Positions 54,206-63,961 of a stretch of 64,000 nt of DNA are shown here, piece by piece. Position 1 is the first letter of the stretch, and the number at the start of each line of letters is the position of its first letter. The notes under the pieces were generated by a model that ran no database searches, was not told the DNA's origin, and worked only from the letters and a program-made list of their open reading frames with translations. Where the stretch lies: positions 1 through 64,000 of the forward strand of contig SZOR01000004.1 of the NCBI GenBank assembly GCA_030263275.1. Direction: 5' to 3'. Position numbers and translations under genes: made by a program. Source of the DNA: DSNY01 sp016861185. Its GTDB lineage: Bacteria; Pseudomonadota; Gammaproteobacteria; Burkholderiales; Burkholderiaceae_F.

Positions 54206-55491
54206 GCGGCTTCCTTGCGCGCGAACAGCTCGCGGAACACCGGCCAGATGTCGCCGCGGCCGTGCACCTGGCGGCGTGCAAACGCTGGGCTCGCGATCGC
54301 GCCATACGACTGCCACAGGTCGGACGGCCGGTTGAACAGCCCGTTGATGTGGGGAATGTCGACGTAGGCGAAGTACCGAAGCTGCGGCAGCAGCACGTCG
54401 TTGACGTAAGCTGCGCTGCGCGCGCCGTCGTCCGCACCGCAGTCGCCGTCGGAGGCCTGCGCGACGTATACGTTCCAGCCCTCACCCGCGTAGCGCGCCT
54501 GGATCACCTTGTGCGCGAGCTCGAGCGCGGGGTGCACGAGCGTGCCGCCCGACAGCGTGTCGTGGAAAAAGGTCTGTTCGTCGACTTCCTCGGCCGTTTC
54601 GGTGTGGCGGATGAAGACGACGTCGACCTGTCCGTACTTGCGCTCGAGGAAGAGGTACAGCAGCGTGAAGAAGCGCTTGGCCAGATCCTTCTTGCGCTCG
54701 TCCATCGAGCCGGAGACGTCCATCAGGCACAGCATCGCCGCGCGTGTGGCCGGCGAGGGCATCGGCGTGTGCGCGCGATAGCGGCGGTCGACGTCCTCGA
54801 TGAAGGGCAGTCCGTCGCGCCGCTGCCGCAGGCGATCGATCTCGGCGTGGATCGCCGCGCGCGCCGGCGGGTCGGCGGTTTCCAGCGCGCGCTCGAGCTC
54901 CTCGATCCGCTCCGCGATCGCGCCGCGCAGCGCGATCCGGCGCGCGATCGACATGCGTACCGTCATCGCCGGCGCCAGGCTCTGCGGCACGCCGGCGCGG
55001 CTGTAGCCGGCGCGTCGCATGCGCTCCAGCGTCACCTCGCCGAAGTGCGTGCGCTCGAGGTTCGGCAGCTCGAGGTCGTCGAAGAACAGCGCGAGGAACT
55101 CGTCGCGCGAAAGCACGAACGCGAACGAATCGCGGCTTTCGCCTTCGCCCGGCTCGTCGCCGTCGGGCCCGCCGCGGCCGCCGCCGGGCGGGCGCGGGAT
55201 CGTGTCGCCCGGCAGGTACTCGCGGTTGCCGGGAAGAACGAAATCGCGGCTGCCCGAGTCCTCGTCGTGATGGAGGAAGGGCTCCTGCAGCCCGCGTCCG
55301 GGGATCGAGATGCGGCCGCCCTTGCCGACGTCGGTGATCGAGCGGCGCCGGAATTCGTCATCGGCCGCGCGCTTGATCTCGTCCTTGAAGCGGCGCACGA
55401 AGCGCTCGCGGTTGACCGCACCGCGCCCCGGCGGATCGCTGCGCCGGTCGACGATGCGCATCGCGAGCACCGGGGAGACCCGATCGGCCAT
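54202..55491 (-). CDS. yeaH: DUF444/YeaH family protein with a VWA-like metal site
   Basis: A 429-residue protein. An N-terminal region with RERFVRRFKDEIKRAADDEF and SITDVGKGGRISIPGRGL is followed by a VWA-like domain with the MIDAS motif DVSGSMDE and by the FFHDTLSGGTLVHPALELA block. YeaH works with the PrkA kinase YeaG in the nitrogen-starvation and long-term stress response. The ATG at 55491 lies 20 bases after prkA. Its stop overlaps spoVR. Confidence 0.94.
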   Translation of the reverse strand: MADRVSPVLAMRIVDRRSDPPGRGAVNRERFVRRFKDEIKRAADDEFRRRSITDVGKGGRISIPGRGLQEPFLHHDEDSGSRDFVLPGNREYLPGDTIPRPPGGGRGGPDGDEPGEGESRDSFAFVLSRDEFLALFFDDLELPNLERTHFGEVTLERMRRAGYSRAGVPQSLAPAMTVRMSIARRIALRGAIAERIEELERALETADPPARAAIHAEIDRLRQRRDGLPFIEDVDRRYRAHTPMPSPATRAAMLCLMDVSGSMDERKKDLAKRFFTLLYLFLERKYGQVDVVFIRHTETAEEVDEQTFFHDTLSGGTLVHPALELAHKVIQARYAGEGWNVYVAQASDGDCGADDGARSAAYVNDVLLPQLRYFAYVDIPHINGLFNRPSDLWQSYGAIASPAFARRQVHGRGDIWPVFRELFARKEAA

Positions 55492-55511
55492 GGCGGTTGC
55501 GCCCTACGTCA

Positions 55512-57464
55512 TCACGATTGCGCCGACTTCTTGAAGTGCAGGTACCAGTCGACCAGACGGCGCACCTGTTTCTCCGTATAGCCGCGCGCGACCATGCGGT
55601 TGACGAAGGACTTGTGGCGCTCGTCGAGCTCCTGCGAGCCTTTCGCTTCGAACGAGATCACCGGCAGGATGTCCTCGGTCTTCGAGAACATGCGCTTCTC
55701 GATCACGACGCGCAGCTTCTCGTAGCTCGTCCACTGCGGGTTGCGGCCATGCGCGCGCGCGCGCAGCACGAAGTTGACGACCTCGTTGCGGAAATCCTTC
55801 GGATTGCTGATGCCGGCCGGCTTCTCGATCTTCTCCAACTCCGCGTTCAGCGCCTCCCGCGAGTACTGCATGCCGGTGTCCGGATCGCGCCAATCCTCGT
55901 CGAGCAGCCATTTGTCGGCGTAGGTGACGTAGCGGTCGAACAGGTTCTGGCCGTACTCGCCGTAGGCGTCGAGGTAGCTCATCTGAAGTTCCTTCTCGAG
56001 GAACTCCGCGAAGCGCGGGATGACCCACTCCTTGATGTGCGAGCGCAGGCGGCGCTTGTATTCCTCCGGCAGATCCTCCTTGTTCAGCCGCTCCTCCAGC
56101 ACGACCAGCAGATTGACCGGGTCGGCGGCGATCTCCGACGGATCGCGGTTGAATGCCGACGAGATCGTCTTGAACGCCCAACGGGTCGACAACCCCGAAA
56201 AGCCTTCGGCCGCGCCGGCGTCCTCGCGGTATTCCTTGACGCTCTTGGCGCGCGGGTCGACGTCTTTCAGGTTCTCGCCGTTGTAGGCGCGCAGCTTCGA
56301 ATAGATCGACGAGTTCTCCGGCACCGTGAGCCGCGACAGCACCGTGAACTCGGCAAGCGAGCGCAGCGTCTGCGGTGCGCACGGCGCCGCGGCGAGCGTC
56401 GACTCCCTGAGCATCTTCTCGTAGATGCGGATCTCCTCGTCCACCCGCAGGCAGTAAGGCACCTTGACCAGGTAGACGCGATCGATGAATGCCTCGTTGT
56501 CCTTGTTGTTGCGGAACTTCAGCCACTCGGCTTCGTTCGAGTGGGCCATGATGAACCCGTTGAACGGCATCGCCGGCAGCGCTTCGGTCCCCTTGAAGTT
56601 GCCTTCCTGCGTGGCGGTGAGGATCGGGTTCAGCACCTTCAGCGGCGCCTTGAACATCTCGACGAACTCGACGCAGCGCGGCGAGCCCAGGCACAGCGCG
56701 CCCGAGTAGCTGTACGCGTCGGGGTCGTCCTGCGCGTAGCGCTCGAGCATGCGCAGGTCGACCTTGCCGACCAGCGCCGAGATGTCCTGCGTGTTTTCGT
56801 CGCCGGGCTCGGTCTTGACGATGCCGATCTGGTTCAGCACCGACGGCATCACGCGCACGACGCGGAACTTGGTGACGTCGCCCTTGTATTCCTTCAGCCG
56901 TTTCAGCGCCCACGGGCTCGCGATGCCGGTCAGCGCGCGGCGCGGGATGCCGTAACGGTCCTCCAGTTGCGGGCCGAACTTGTCGCGATCGAACAGGCAC
57001 AGCGGGTTTTCCAGCAGCGGCGAGACGCGACCCGACAGCGGGTCCTTCAGCGCATAGATCGGAAACTTCTCGCACAGCTTCTTGATCTTCTCCGCGAGCG
57101 ACGACTTGCCGCCACCGACCGGGCCGAGCAGATAGAGCACCTGTTTGCGCTCCTCCAGCCCCTGCGCGGCGTGCAGGAAGTACGCATACAGCGACATCAG
57201 CGTCTCTTCCATACCGTAGAACTCGCTGAACGTGTCCCAGGTCTGGATGACGCGGTTCTGGAAGATGCGCGACAGGCGCGGGTCCTCCGCGGTATTGACG
57301 AGCTTCGGCTTGCCGATCGCCTCGAGTACGCACTCGTGCGCCGACGCGTACGCCATGCGGTCGGTGCGGCACAGGTTGAGGAACTCTTCGAGGCTCATTT
57401 CCTCGTTCTGCGCCTCGACGAAGCCGTCGCGGAAAGCGGAAAAGACTTCGGACCTTTCTGTCAT
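55512..57464 (-). CDS. prkA: PrkA family serine protein kinase (YeaG-like)
   Basis: A 650-residue AAA+-like kinase: opening EVFSAFRDGFVEAQNEEMSLEEFL, Walker A LLGPVGGGKSSLAEKIK, the PrkA core with DKFGPQLEDRYGIPRRAL, and a C-terminal kinase-like region ending GYTEKQVRRLVDWYLHFKKSA. PrkA/YeaG is a ATP-dependent protein kinase and quality-control component in stress. AAAGGAGGTTG lies before the ATG. It leads the stress module with yeaH and spoVR. Confidence 0.96.
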   Translation of the reverse strand: MTERSEVFSAFRDGFVEAQNEEMSLEEFLNLCRTDRMAYASAHECVLEAIGKPKLVNTAEDPRLSRIFQNRVIQTWDTFSEFYGMEETLMSLYAYFLHAAQGLEERKQVLYLLGPVGGGKSSLAEKIKKLCEKFPIYALKDPLSGRVSPLLENPLCLFDRDKFGPQLEDRYGIPRRALTGIASPWALKRLKEYKGDVTKFRVVRVMPSVLNQIGIVKTEPGDENTQDISALVGKVDLRMLERYAQDDPDAYSYSGALCLGSPRCVEFVEMFKAPLKVLNPILTATQEGNFKGTEALPAMPFNGFIMAHSNEAEWLKFRNNKDNEAFIDRVYLVKVPYCLRVDEEIRIYEKMLRESTLAAAPCAPQTLRSLAEFTVLSRLTVPENSSIYSKLRAYNGENLKDVDPRAKSVKEYREDAGAAEGFSGLSTRWAFKTISSAFNRDPSEIAADPVNLLVVLEERLNKEDLPEEYKRRLRSHIKEWVIPRFAEFLEKELQMSYLDAYGEYGQNLFDRYVTYADKWLLDEDWRDPDTGMQYSREALNAELEKIEKPAGISNPKDFRNEVVNFVLRARAHGRNPQWTSYEKLRVVIEKRMFSKTEDILPVISFEAKGSQELDERHKSFVNRMVARGYTEKQVRRLVDWYLHFKKSAQS

Positions 57465-57651
57465 GCAACCTCCTTTGGCCGTCGCTCAGGCCTTCGGCCT
57501 GCTGACTACAACGCACCGGGTCCGCAACCCGGGGGACAGCGCGACGCGACGGGCCACGCTTACCCTAAGACATTCGCAGGCCTGCGGATGTTTCGAAAAG
57601 AACGGAGATTGTTCTTATAGTCGCCTCCGCGGAGCGCGGGGCGGACATCGT

Positions 57652-57678
57652 GCGGTCTGCGGCGTTGCCGCAGACCGC
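57652..57678 (-). terminator. Hairpin after the DUF2909 gene, in the prkA upstream region
   Basis: GCGGTCTGCGGC-GTT-GCCGCAGACCGC, a perfect twelve-base stem, 21 bases after the DUF2909 stop on the minus strand. No T-run follows. It isolates the DUF2909 gene from prkA; the remaining 190 bases up to prkA hold a possible -10 TATAAG (minus strand) but no clear -35. Confidence 0.55.
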
Positions 57679-57698
57679 GATGGAGAGAGCAACCGCGC

Positions 57699-57899
57699 CT
57701 AAAACGTTCGGCGCGGTTCGATCCAGCCCATCCACCAACTGAACCAGATGATCAACAGCAGCGTGACCGACAGCGCCACGCGAACCGTCAGCGCATTGAC
57801 CGTGCGGTTCGTCGCGCCCCTGTCGCGCAGCAGAAAGACCAGGGCGAAGCCGAGCGCCGAGAGGATGCCCAGGAACGCGACGCCGATGAAGACCTTCAT
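57699..57899 (-). CDS. DUF2909 twin-helix membrane protein
   Basis: A 66-residue protein with two helices (VFIGVAFLGILSALGFALVFLL and ALSVTLLLIIWFSWWMGW), the DUF2909 / 'twin transmembrane protein' pattern. It is divergent from surf1, as in other betaproteobacterial oxidase loci. The role is unknown, likely tied to oxidase assembly. Confidence 0.85.
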   Translation of the reverse strand: MKVFIGVAFLGILSALGFALVFLLRDRGATNRTVNALTVRVALSVTLLLIIWFSWWMGWIEPRRTF

Positions 57900-57953
57900 G
57901 CCGGGTGCAACCGTGATGTGGCCATTATGTCACCGGCGCGGCACGGTGGTCGC

Positions 57954-58694
57954 GTGAAGAGTGCACAAGCCCTCGTCGTACTGGTCGCGGCCGCTGCCGG
58001 GATCGCAGCGACGGTGTCGCTGGGCAACTGGCAGACTCGCCGCGCCGAGCAGAAGCTCGCCCTGCAGGCGCAGCGGGACGCCGCCGAACGCGCCGCCCCG
58101 ATCGAGGTGTCCGCGCGCGATCTCGCCGACCTGCCGCGGCGCGCACCGCTGCGCGTGAAGCTGCGCGGGCGTTTCGCGCACGAGCAGACGGTCTGGCTGG
58201 ACAACCGCATGATGGACGGACGCGCGGGCTTTGTCGTCGTGACCCCGTTGCGAGTCGAAGGCACGGAGACCGCGATCCTGGTCATGCGCGGCTTCGTCGC
58301 GCGCGATCCGGCCGACCGCCAGCGCCTGCCCGCGATCGGCGAGCCGCAAGGCGAGGTGGTACTGGAAGGACTTGCGCTCGCCGAGGCGCCGCGCCTGCTC
58401 GAGCTCGGCGCCGCGCCGCCGCCGGGGCCGCTGCCGGCGATTTGGCAGAATCTCGACTACGCCGCGTTCGAGCAGGCGAGCGGGCGCCGCGTCGCGCGGA
58501 TCGTCGTTCAGCAGACCTCGGATGGCGGCGACGGCCTCGCGCGGCGGTGGCCGCGGCCGTCGGCCGGCGTCGAGAAGCATCGCGGCTACGCGTTCCAGTG
58601 GTACGCGCTCGCCGTGCTGCTGACGGTCCTGGCGGCGGTCGTCCTCTTCCGCGGGCGCACGCGCGCAAAGAAAGCAACTTCGTGGACGCGATAA
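57954..58694 (+). CDS. SURF1 family cytochrome oxidase biogenesis protein
   Basis: SURF1 binds heme a and helps its insertion into subunit I. The 246-residue protein has two helices (ALVVLVAAAAGIAATVSLG, near the N-terminus, and YALAVLLTVLAAVVLF near the end) around a periplasmic domain with GNWQTRRAEQK, VWLDNRMMDGRAGFVVVTPL and WPRPSAGVEKHRGYAFQWYAL, the family signature. Start at a GTG (57954); an ATG at 57927 is possible. It overlaps the next gene by 13 bases. Confidence 0.92.
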   Translation: MKSAQALVVLVAAAAGIAATVSLGNWQTRRAEQKLALQAQRDAAERAAPIEVSARDLADLPRRAPLRVKLRGRFAHEQTVWLDNRMMDGRAGFVVVTPLRVEGTETAILVMRGFVARDPADRQRLPAIGEPQGEVVLEGLALAEAPRLLELGAAPPPGPLPAIWQNLDYAAFEQASGRRVARIVVQQTSDGGDGLARRWPRPSAGVEKHRGYAFQWYALAVLLTVLAAVVLFRGRTRAKKATSWTR

Positions 58695-59290
58695 CGAACC
58701 CGCCGCCCGCCTCGCACTGGCGCCGCTACCGCACGCTGTACCTGCTGCTCGCGGTCTGCGTCGCGCCGGTGCTCGCCTCGTATCTCGCCTACTACATCGT
58801 TCCGCCGGCTGGTCGCACCAACTACGGCGATCTCGTGCTGCCGCAACGGCCCGCGCCGGCGCTCAGCCTGACGCGGCTCGACGGCAGCCGGGTCGACATG
58901 GTGGCGCTGCGCGGGCAATGGCTGATGCTGCAGGTCGACGAAGCTGCGTGCGGGACCGCCTGCCAGCGCAAGCTGTGGAATATGCGGCAGGTGCGGCTGA
59001 CGCAGGGCAAGGATCGCGACCGGATCGGGCGCGTCTGGCTGATCACCGACGCCGCGCCGCTCGAGACGATCCTGCTGCGCGAGTACGACGGCACGCTTTT
59101 CCTGCGCGCGAATCGCGCCGAGCTCGAGAGGTTCCTCGCGCTGCCGGCCGATCCCGGCGCGCGGCTTAGCGAGCATGTCTGGCTGATCGACCCGCTCGGC
59201 AACCTGATGCTGCGCTGGCCGAAGGCGGAGGACCCGAACCGGATGAAGAAGGATCTGACCAAGCTGCTGCGCGCTTCGCGCATCGGCTGA
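58682..59290 (+). CDS. Sco-like membrane protein in the oxidase assembly operon
   Basis: A 202-residue protein from a GTG inside the end of surf1. One helix (TLYLLLAVCVAPVLASYLAYYI) is followed by a thioredoxin-like domain: LVLPQRPAPALSLTRLDGSRVDMVALRGQWLMLQVDEAACGTACQRKLWNMRQVR. The pair is C-x3-C (CGTAC), as in Sco proteins, but the conserved distal His of Sco is not obvious. Probably a periplasmic thiol or copper helper. It stands between surf1 and ctaA. Confidence 0.85.
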   Translation: MDAITNPPPASHWRRYRTLYLLLAVCVAPVLASYLAYYIVPPAGRTNYGDLVLPQRPAPALSLTRLDGSRVDMVALRGQWLMLQVDEAACGTACQRKLWNMRQVRLTQGKDRDRIGRVWLITDAAPLETILLREYDGTLFLRANRAELERFLALPADPGARLSEHVWLIDPLGNLMLRWPKAEDPNRMKKDLTKLLRASRIG

Positions 59291-59299
59291 AGGGCGGCC

Positions 59300-60424
59300 A
59301 TGGACGCGGCGTCGTTCGGCTGGCTCGCGCTGAAGGCGTTCGCGGTCGCAGCGCTGCCGCTCGGCTATGTGCTGCTGGCGCGCGATCCGAACAAGCACCA
59401 GAAGCTCGCCTGGGTCACGGCCTTCCTGACGCTCGACCTGATCATGTTCGGCGGCTTCACGCGGCTGACCGATTCCGGCCTCGGCTGTCCGGATTGGCCC
59501 GGCTGCTACGGCCACTCGAACCCGCTGTCGGCCGGCGAGGAGATCCGTGCGGCGGAAACTGCGCAGCCGACCGGTCCGGTGACGATGACCAAGGCGTGGA
59601 TCGAGATGCTGCATCGCTACTTCGCGATGGGGGTCGGGATCCTGATCATCGTGCTGATGGTGCAGGCATGGCTGCGCTGGCGACGCCAACCGTCGCGCTC
59701 GCCTTGGCTCGCCACCGCGATCTTTTTCGCGGTCTGCCTGCAAGGCGCGTTCGGCGCGTGGACCGTGACGATGAAGCTGCAGCCGGCCATCGTCACCGCG
59801 CATCTGCTGGGCGGCGTCGGCCTGCTGGCGCTGCTCGTGTGGCTGGCGCTGCGCGAGGGTGCGGCGCGCCGCATCGCGCCGGCCGCGGCGGCGCTGCGCT
59901 GGCCGGCGGCGCTCGCGCTCGTCGTGCTGATCGTGCAGATCGCGCTGGGCGGTTGGGTCAGCACGAATTACGCGGTGATGGCGTGCCCGGACTTTCCCCT
60001 GTGCCAGGGGCGCTGGGTGCCCGAGATGGACTTCCGGCACGGCTTCACCGTGTGGCGCGACCTCGGCCGCACCGGCGGCGGCGAGCTGATCCCCTTCCAG
60101 GCGCTGGTCGCCGTTCATTGGACGCACCGGATGTTCGCGTATTTGGTGTTCGCCCTGCTCGGCTGGCTCGCCTGGCGCGCATGGCGGCTCGAGGGCGTGT
60201 CGCGGCTGGCGCGCGTACTGGCCGCGCTGCTCGTGCTGCAGTTCGTCACGGGCCTGTCGAACGTCGTGCTGCAGTGGCCGCTGCTGCTGGCAGTGCTGCA
60301 TAACGGCGGCGCGGCGGCGCTGATCGGCGTGCTGGTGACGCTTAACTACCGCGTGCACCGGGCTTCTGTGCAAACGGTCACCGCGGGGGCCGTCGCGCCG
60401 GCCGCGGCGCGAGCGAGCGGGTAA
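59300..60424 (+). CDS. ctaA: Heme A synthase (COX15/CtaA)
   Basis: CtaA oxidises the C8 methyl of heme O to make heme A. The 374-residue protein has about eight helices, the FGGFTRLTDSGLGCPDWPGCYG cysteine pair, HRYFAMGVG and THRMFAYLVF heme-ligand helices, AHLLGGVG, and MACPDFPLCQGRW. It is placed with surf1 and ctaB in the assembly unit. Confidence 0.97.
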   Translation: MDAASFGWLALKAFAVAALPLGYVLLARDPNKHQKLAWVTAFLTLDLIMFGGFTRLTDSGLGCPDWPGCYGHSNPLSAGEEIRAAETAQPTGPVTMTKAWIEMLHRYFAMGVGILIIVLMVQAWLRWRRQPSRSPWLATAIFFAVCLQGAFGAWTVTMKLQPAIVTAHLLGGVGLLALLVWLALREGAARRIAPAAAALRWPAALALVVLIVQIALGGWVSTNYAVMACPDFPLCQGRWVPEMDFRHGFTVWRDLGRTGGGELIPFQALVAVHWTHRMFAYLVFALLGWLAWRAWRLEGVSRLARVLAALLVLQFVTGLSNVVLQWPLLLAVLHNGGAAALIGVLVTLNYRVHRASVQTVTAGAVAPAAARASG

Positions 60425-60472
60425 ACTGCCGCTCCTTCGCAGCATTACCTCCCGCCGAAAGCGCGCTTCACC

Positions 60473-61372
60473 ATGCAGGCTCCCGCCAGCCGCGACGAAG
60501 TCACGCTGCTGCCGCATCTGGCGCGGCAGTACTGGCTGCTGACCAAGCCGCGCGTGACGCAGCTCGCGCTGTTCTGCGCGGTGATCGGGATGTTCCTGTC
60601 GACGTCGGAGCTGCCGTCGCTCGCGCTGGTGGTCAAGGCGACGATCGGCATCTGGCTGCTCGCCGGCGCGGCCTTCGCCGTCAATTCGATGATCGAGCGG
60701 CACATCGATGCGCGCATGGCGCGCACGCGCATGCGCCCGCTGGCGCGCGGCGAGATCACGCTGCCGCAGGCGATCGTGTTCTCGGGCGTCATTGGCGGCG
60801 CCGGCATGTGGGTGCTGTACGCGCTGGTGAACCCGCTCACGATGTGGCTCACCTTCGCGACCTTCGTCGGTTACGCGGTCGTCTACACGGTGCTACTGAA
60901 GCCGTACACGCCGCAGAACATCGTGATCGGCGGCATGAGTGGCGCCATGCCGCCGGTGCTCGGCTGGGCGGCGGTGACCAACACCGCGCCGGCCGAGGCC
61001 TGGCTGCTTGCGCTGATCATCTTCGTGTGGACGCCGCCGCACTTCTGGGCGCTCGCTCTGTACCGGCTCGAGGACTACCGGAAGTCGGGCTTGCCGATGC
61101 TGCCGATCACGCACGGCCCGGAACTGACCCGTCTGCACATCCTGCTGTACACGATCGTGCTGGTGGCGACGACGCTGCTGCCGTACGCGATCCGGATGGC
61201 GGGCTGGATCTATCTCGGCGCGGCGCTCGCGCTCGGCGCGCTTTTCCTGGTCTACGCGTGGCGGCTGTACCGCGCCTACAGCGACGCGCTGGCGCGCGCC
61301 ACCTTCAACTATTCGATCGTCTACCTCGCGGCGCTGTTCGCGGCGCTGCTGGTCGATCACTACATTGCCTGA
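60473..61372 (+). CDS. ctaB: Heme O synthase (protoheme IX farnesyltransferase)
   Basis: CtaB/CyoE adds a farnesyl group to protoheme. The 299-residue protein has nine helices and the two prenyl-diphosphate-binding stretches, NSMIERHIDARMARTRMRPLARG (with the D-x-x-M-x-R-T pattern) and IFVWTPPHFWALALYRLEDYRKSGLPMLP. The sequence from residue 20, YWLLTKPRVTQLALF, is also typical. It lies 48 bases after ctaA and before sco. Confidence 0.97.
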   Translation: MQAPASRDEVTLLPHLARQYWLLTKPRVTQLALFCAVIGMFLSTSELPSLALVVKATIGIWLLAGAAFAVNSMIERHIDARMARTRMRPLARGEITLPQAIVFSGVIGGAGMWVLYALVNPLTMWLTFATFVGYAVVYTVLLKPYTPQNIVIGGMSGAMPPVLGWAAVTNTAPAEAWLLALIIFVWTPPHFWALALYRLEDYRKSGLPMLPITHGPELTRLHILLYTIVLVATTLLPYAIRMAGWIYLGAALALGALFLVYAWRLYRAYSDALARATFNYSIVYLAALFAALLVDHYIA

Positions 61373-61411
61373 CGGAACCGCCCGGCGACGGGAACGGTCG
61401 AACTGGGCCCG

Positions 61412-61978
61412 ATGAGATCTCTATTCGCTCTGCTCGGCGCAGTGCTGCTCGCCGCCTGCGACGGCACGCCGAAGTTCAACAACGTCGACATCACCGGCGC
61501 CAACTACGCGCGCGAATTCGCGTTGACCGATCACACGGGGGCCAGGCGCACGCTGGCCGACTACCGCGGCAAAGTGGTGGTGGTGTTCTTCGGTTTCGCG
61601 CAATGCCCGGACGTCTGTCCGACGACGCTGTCCGACATGGCGCAGGTCAAGCGCAAGCTGGGCGCCGACGGCGAACGACTGCAGGTGCTGTTCGTGACCG
61701 TGGATCCCGAGCGCGACACCCCGGCCGTGCTCGCGCAGTACGTGCCGAGCTTCGACTCCAGCTTCGTCGGACTGTACGGCACGGCCGAGGAGATTGCCAA
61801 AACGGCCAAGGAGTTCAAGGTCTTCTATCAGAAGGCGCCCGGCAAGACGCCGACCTCGTACACGATCGATCACACCGCCGGCAGTTACGTGTTCGACGGG
61901 GAGGGCCGCGTCCGCCTGTTCCTCAAGCACGGCCAGGGCGTCGATCCGATCGTCGCCGATCTGAAACGCCTGCTCTGA
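61412..61978 (+). CDS. SCO1/SenC family copper metallochaperone lipoprotein
   Basis: A 188-residue lipoprotein (lipobox LLAAC) with a thioredoxin fold: the copper-binding CPDVCP (C-x3-C) and the distal His in IDHTAGSYVFD. It loads CuA of cytochrome oxidase subunit II. The family block VVVFFGFAQCPDVCPTTLSDMAQ and DPERDTP are intact. It ends the surf1-ctaA-ctaB-sco unit. Confidence 0.95.
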   Translation: MRSLFALLGAVLLAACDGTPKFNNVDITGANYAREFALTDHTGARRTLADYRGKVVVVFFGFAQCPDVCPTTLSDMAQVKRKLGADGERLQVLFVTVDPERDTPAVLAQYVPSFDSSFVGLYGTAEEIAKTAKEFKVFYQKAPGKTPTSYTIDHTAGSYVFDGEGRVRLFLKHGQGVDPIVADLKRLL

Positions 61979-61984
61979 CGCACG

Positions 61985-62239
61985 TCAGCCGGGCGGGTCG
62001 TGCGCATCGCGCGACTCGGCGCGGCACTGGATCAGCATCAACGCGGCGGCGCGCGAGACGATCGCGTCGCGCGAGTCGGCGCCGAGGTCGCGCTCGAACC
62101 GCAGCCGCAGTTGCCGGTAGAGCGCAAGTAGCTGCGCAGTCTCCGGGTGCGCGTCAGCCGCAAAGCGCGCCTCAGCGCGCCGCACGTAGTCCTCGAACTC
62201 GCGTACGTCGATCGGCGGGCGCCCCTGTCCTTGGTTCAT
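61985..62239 (-). CDS. Small hypothetical protein
   Basis: An 84-residue, charged, helical protein with no hydrophobic segment (MNQGQGRPPIDVREFEDYVR, ending QCRAESRDAHDPPG). Its ATG overlaps the stop of the gene at 62236-62859 (ATGA), so they are co-translated. It is convergent with sco. No family is recognised; a short regulatory or partner protein is possible. Confidence 0.6.
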   Translation of the reverse strand: MNQGQGRPPIDVREFEDYVRRAEARFAADAHPETAQLLALYRQLRLRFERDLGADSRDAIVSRAAALMLIQCRAESRDAHDPPG

Positions 62240-62859
62240 TCAATCGCTCCGGTTTCCGCGTTGATGCGCGTCCGGCTCGACAGTTCGATCCCCGGTGCTT
62301 CTTCCGCGATGGCGAAGGCCGCGCGGGTGGCTTCGTTCAGCTCGATTTCGAAGCCGGCGAACACGCTCGGCCGGGCGTTGGCGTAGGGCGCGCGATCGTA
62401 GGTCGGCGCGCCGGGGTCGAGCACGGCATGCGGCTCGAAAGGATCGAAGACGGCCCAGTCGCCCGGCGCCGCTGCTGCGCGCAGACCGAGCCGCGGGAAG
62501 ACGATCTCGCGCGGCGGACCCGCGACACACCACACGCCGAACAGCACGCCTGCGTAATGCGCGTCGTTGTGGAAGAAGGCGCCGCGACAGACGTACCACT
62601 CGAAGCTGCGGCGCAAGCTGGGGGCAAGGACGGACCCAAGGGCGGCTGCCAGCGCCGCATGCGCTTCCGCCAGTTCAAAGGTGCCGCCGGATACGACGCG
62701 CCCCGGCGCGGCCGCGTCGAAAGCGACCGGATTCGCAGCCTCACGCAGCCCCGGAGGCAATGCGAGCGAGCCCGCGAGCAGGCGAGTCGCGCTGCCGCGC
62801 CGCCCGCCGACGAGAGAGACGCAGACGGCGGCCGGAACCGAAGCATGCATCCAGCGCAT
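62236..62859 (-). CDS. Uncharacterised protein, possible Fe(II)/2-oxoglutarate-type fold
   Basis: A 207-residue soluble protein (MRWMHASVPAAVCVSLVGGRRG). A central stretch FFHNDAHYAGVLFGVWCV...GDWAVFDPFEPHAVLDPG has an H-x-D and a distant His about 45 residues later, and a closing Arg could follow. Such a His-x-Asp...His set is seen in Fe(II)/2-oxoglutarate dioxygenases with a cupin-like fold, but the family match is not certain. It is paired with the 84-residue gene. Its own terminator-side neighbour is rpoH. Confidence 0.6.
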   Translation of the reverse strand: MRWMHASVPAAVCVSLVGGRRGSATRLLAGSLALPPGLREAANPVAFDAAAPGRVVSGGTFELAEAHAALAAALGSVLAPSLRRSFEWYVCRGAFFHNDAHYAGVLFGVWCVAGPPREIVFPRLGLRAAAAPGDWAVFDPFEPHAVLDPGAPTYDRAPYANARPSVFAGFEIELNEATRAAFAIAEEAPGIELSSRTRINAETGAIE

Positions 62860-62923
62860 GGCCGCGAGCTTAGCGAGTCCTGGGCCGGGGCTGCCGAGTC
62901 GCCCCGCATCCGGCGCGGAGCCG

Positions 62924-62949
62924 AAAAAAAGCCCCGCTCGCGCGGGGCT
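62924..62949 (-). terminator. Rho-independent terminator of rpoH
   Basis: On the minus strand AGCCCCGC-GCGA-GCGGGGCT is followed by a run of six more Ts. A stem plus U-tract, 79 bases after the rpoH stop, is a standard terminator. Confidence 0.9.
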
Positions 62950-63028
62950 TAGGTTCCGCCTCTTCGGAGGAGAGGGGGAGGAGGAGAGGCGGACTTACTG
63001 CGAACAACCTACCGGAAGACGCGGCCCC

Positions 63029-63937
<909 letters not shown>

Positions 63938-63961
63938 CCAAGTCTCCGTTTGCGGGCCATG

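Noticed and set aside
55497..57620. A 707-codon open frame on the plus strand opposite prkA
   Set aside because: It is a GC-rich antisense shadow of prkA (long frames without stops are common at this base composition); the minus-strand frame has the Walker A and PrkA blocks, while the plus-strand translation is low-complexity.
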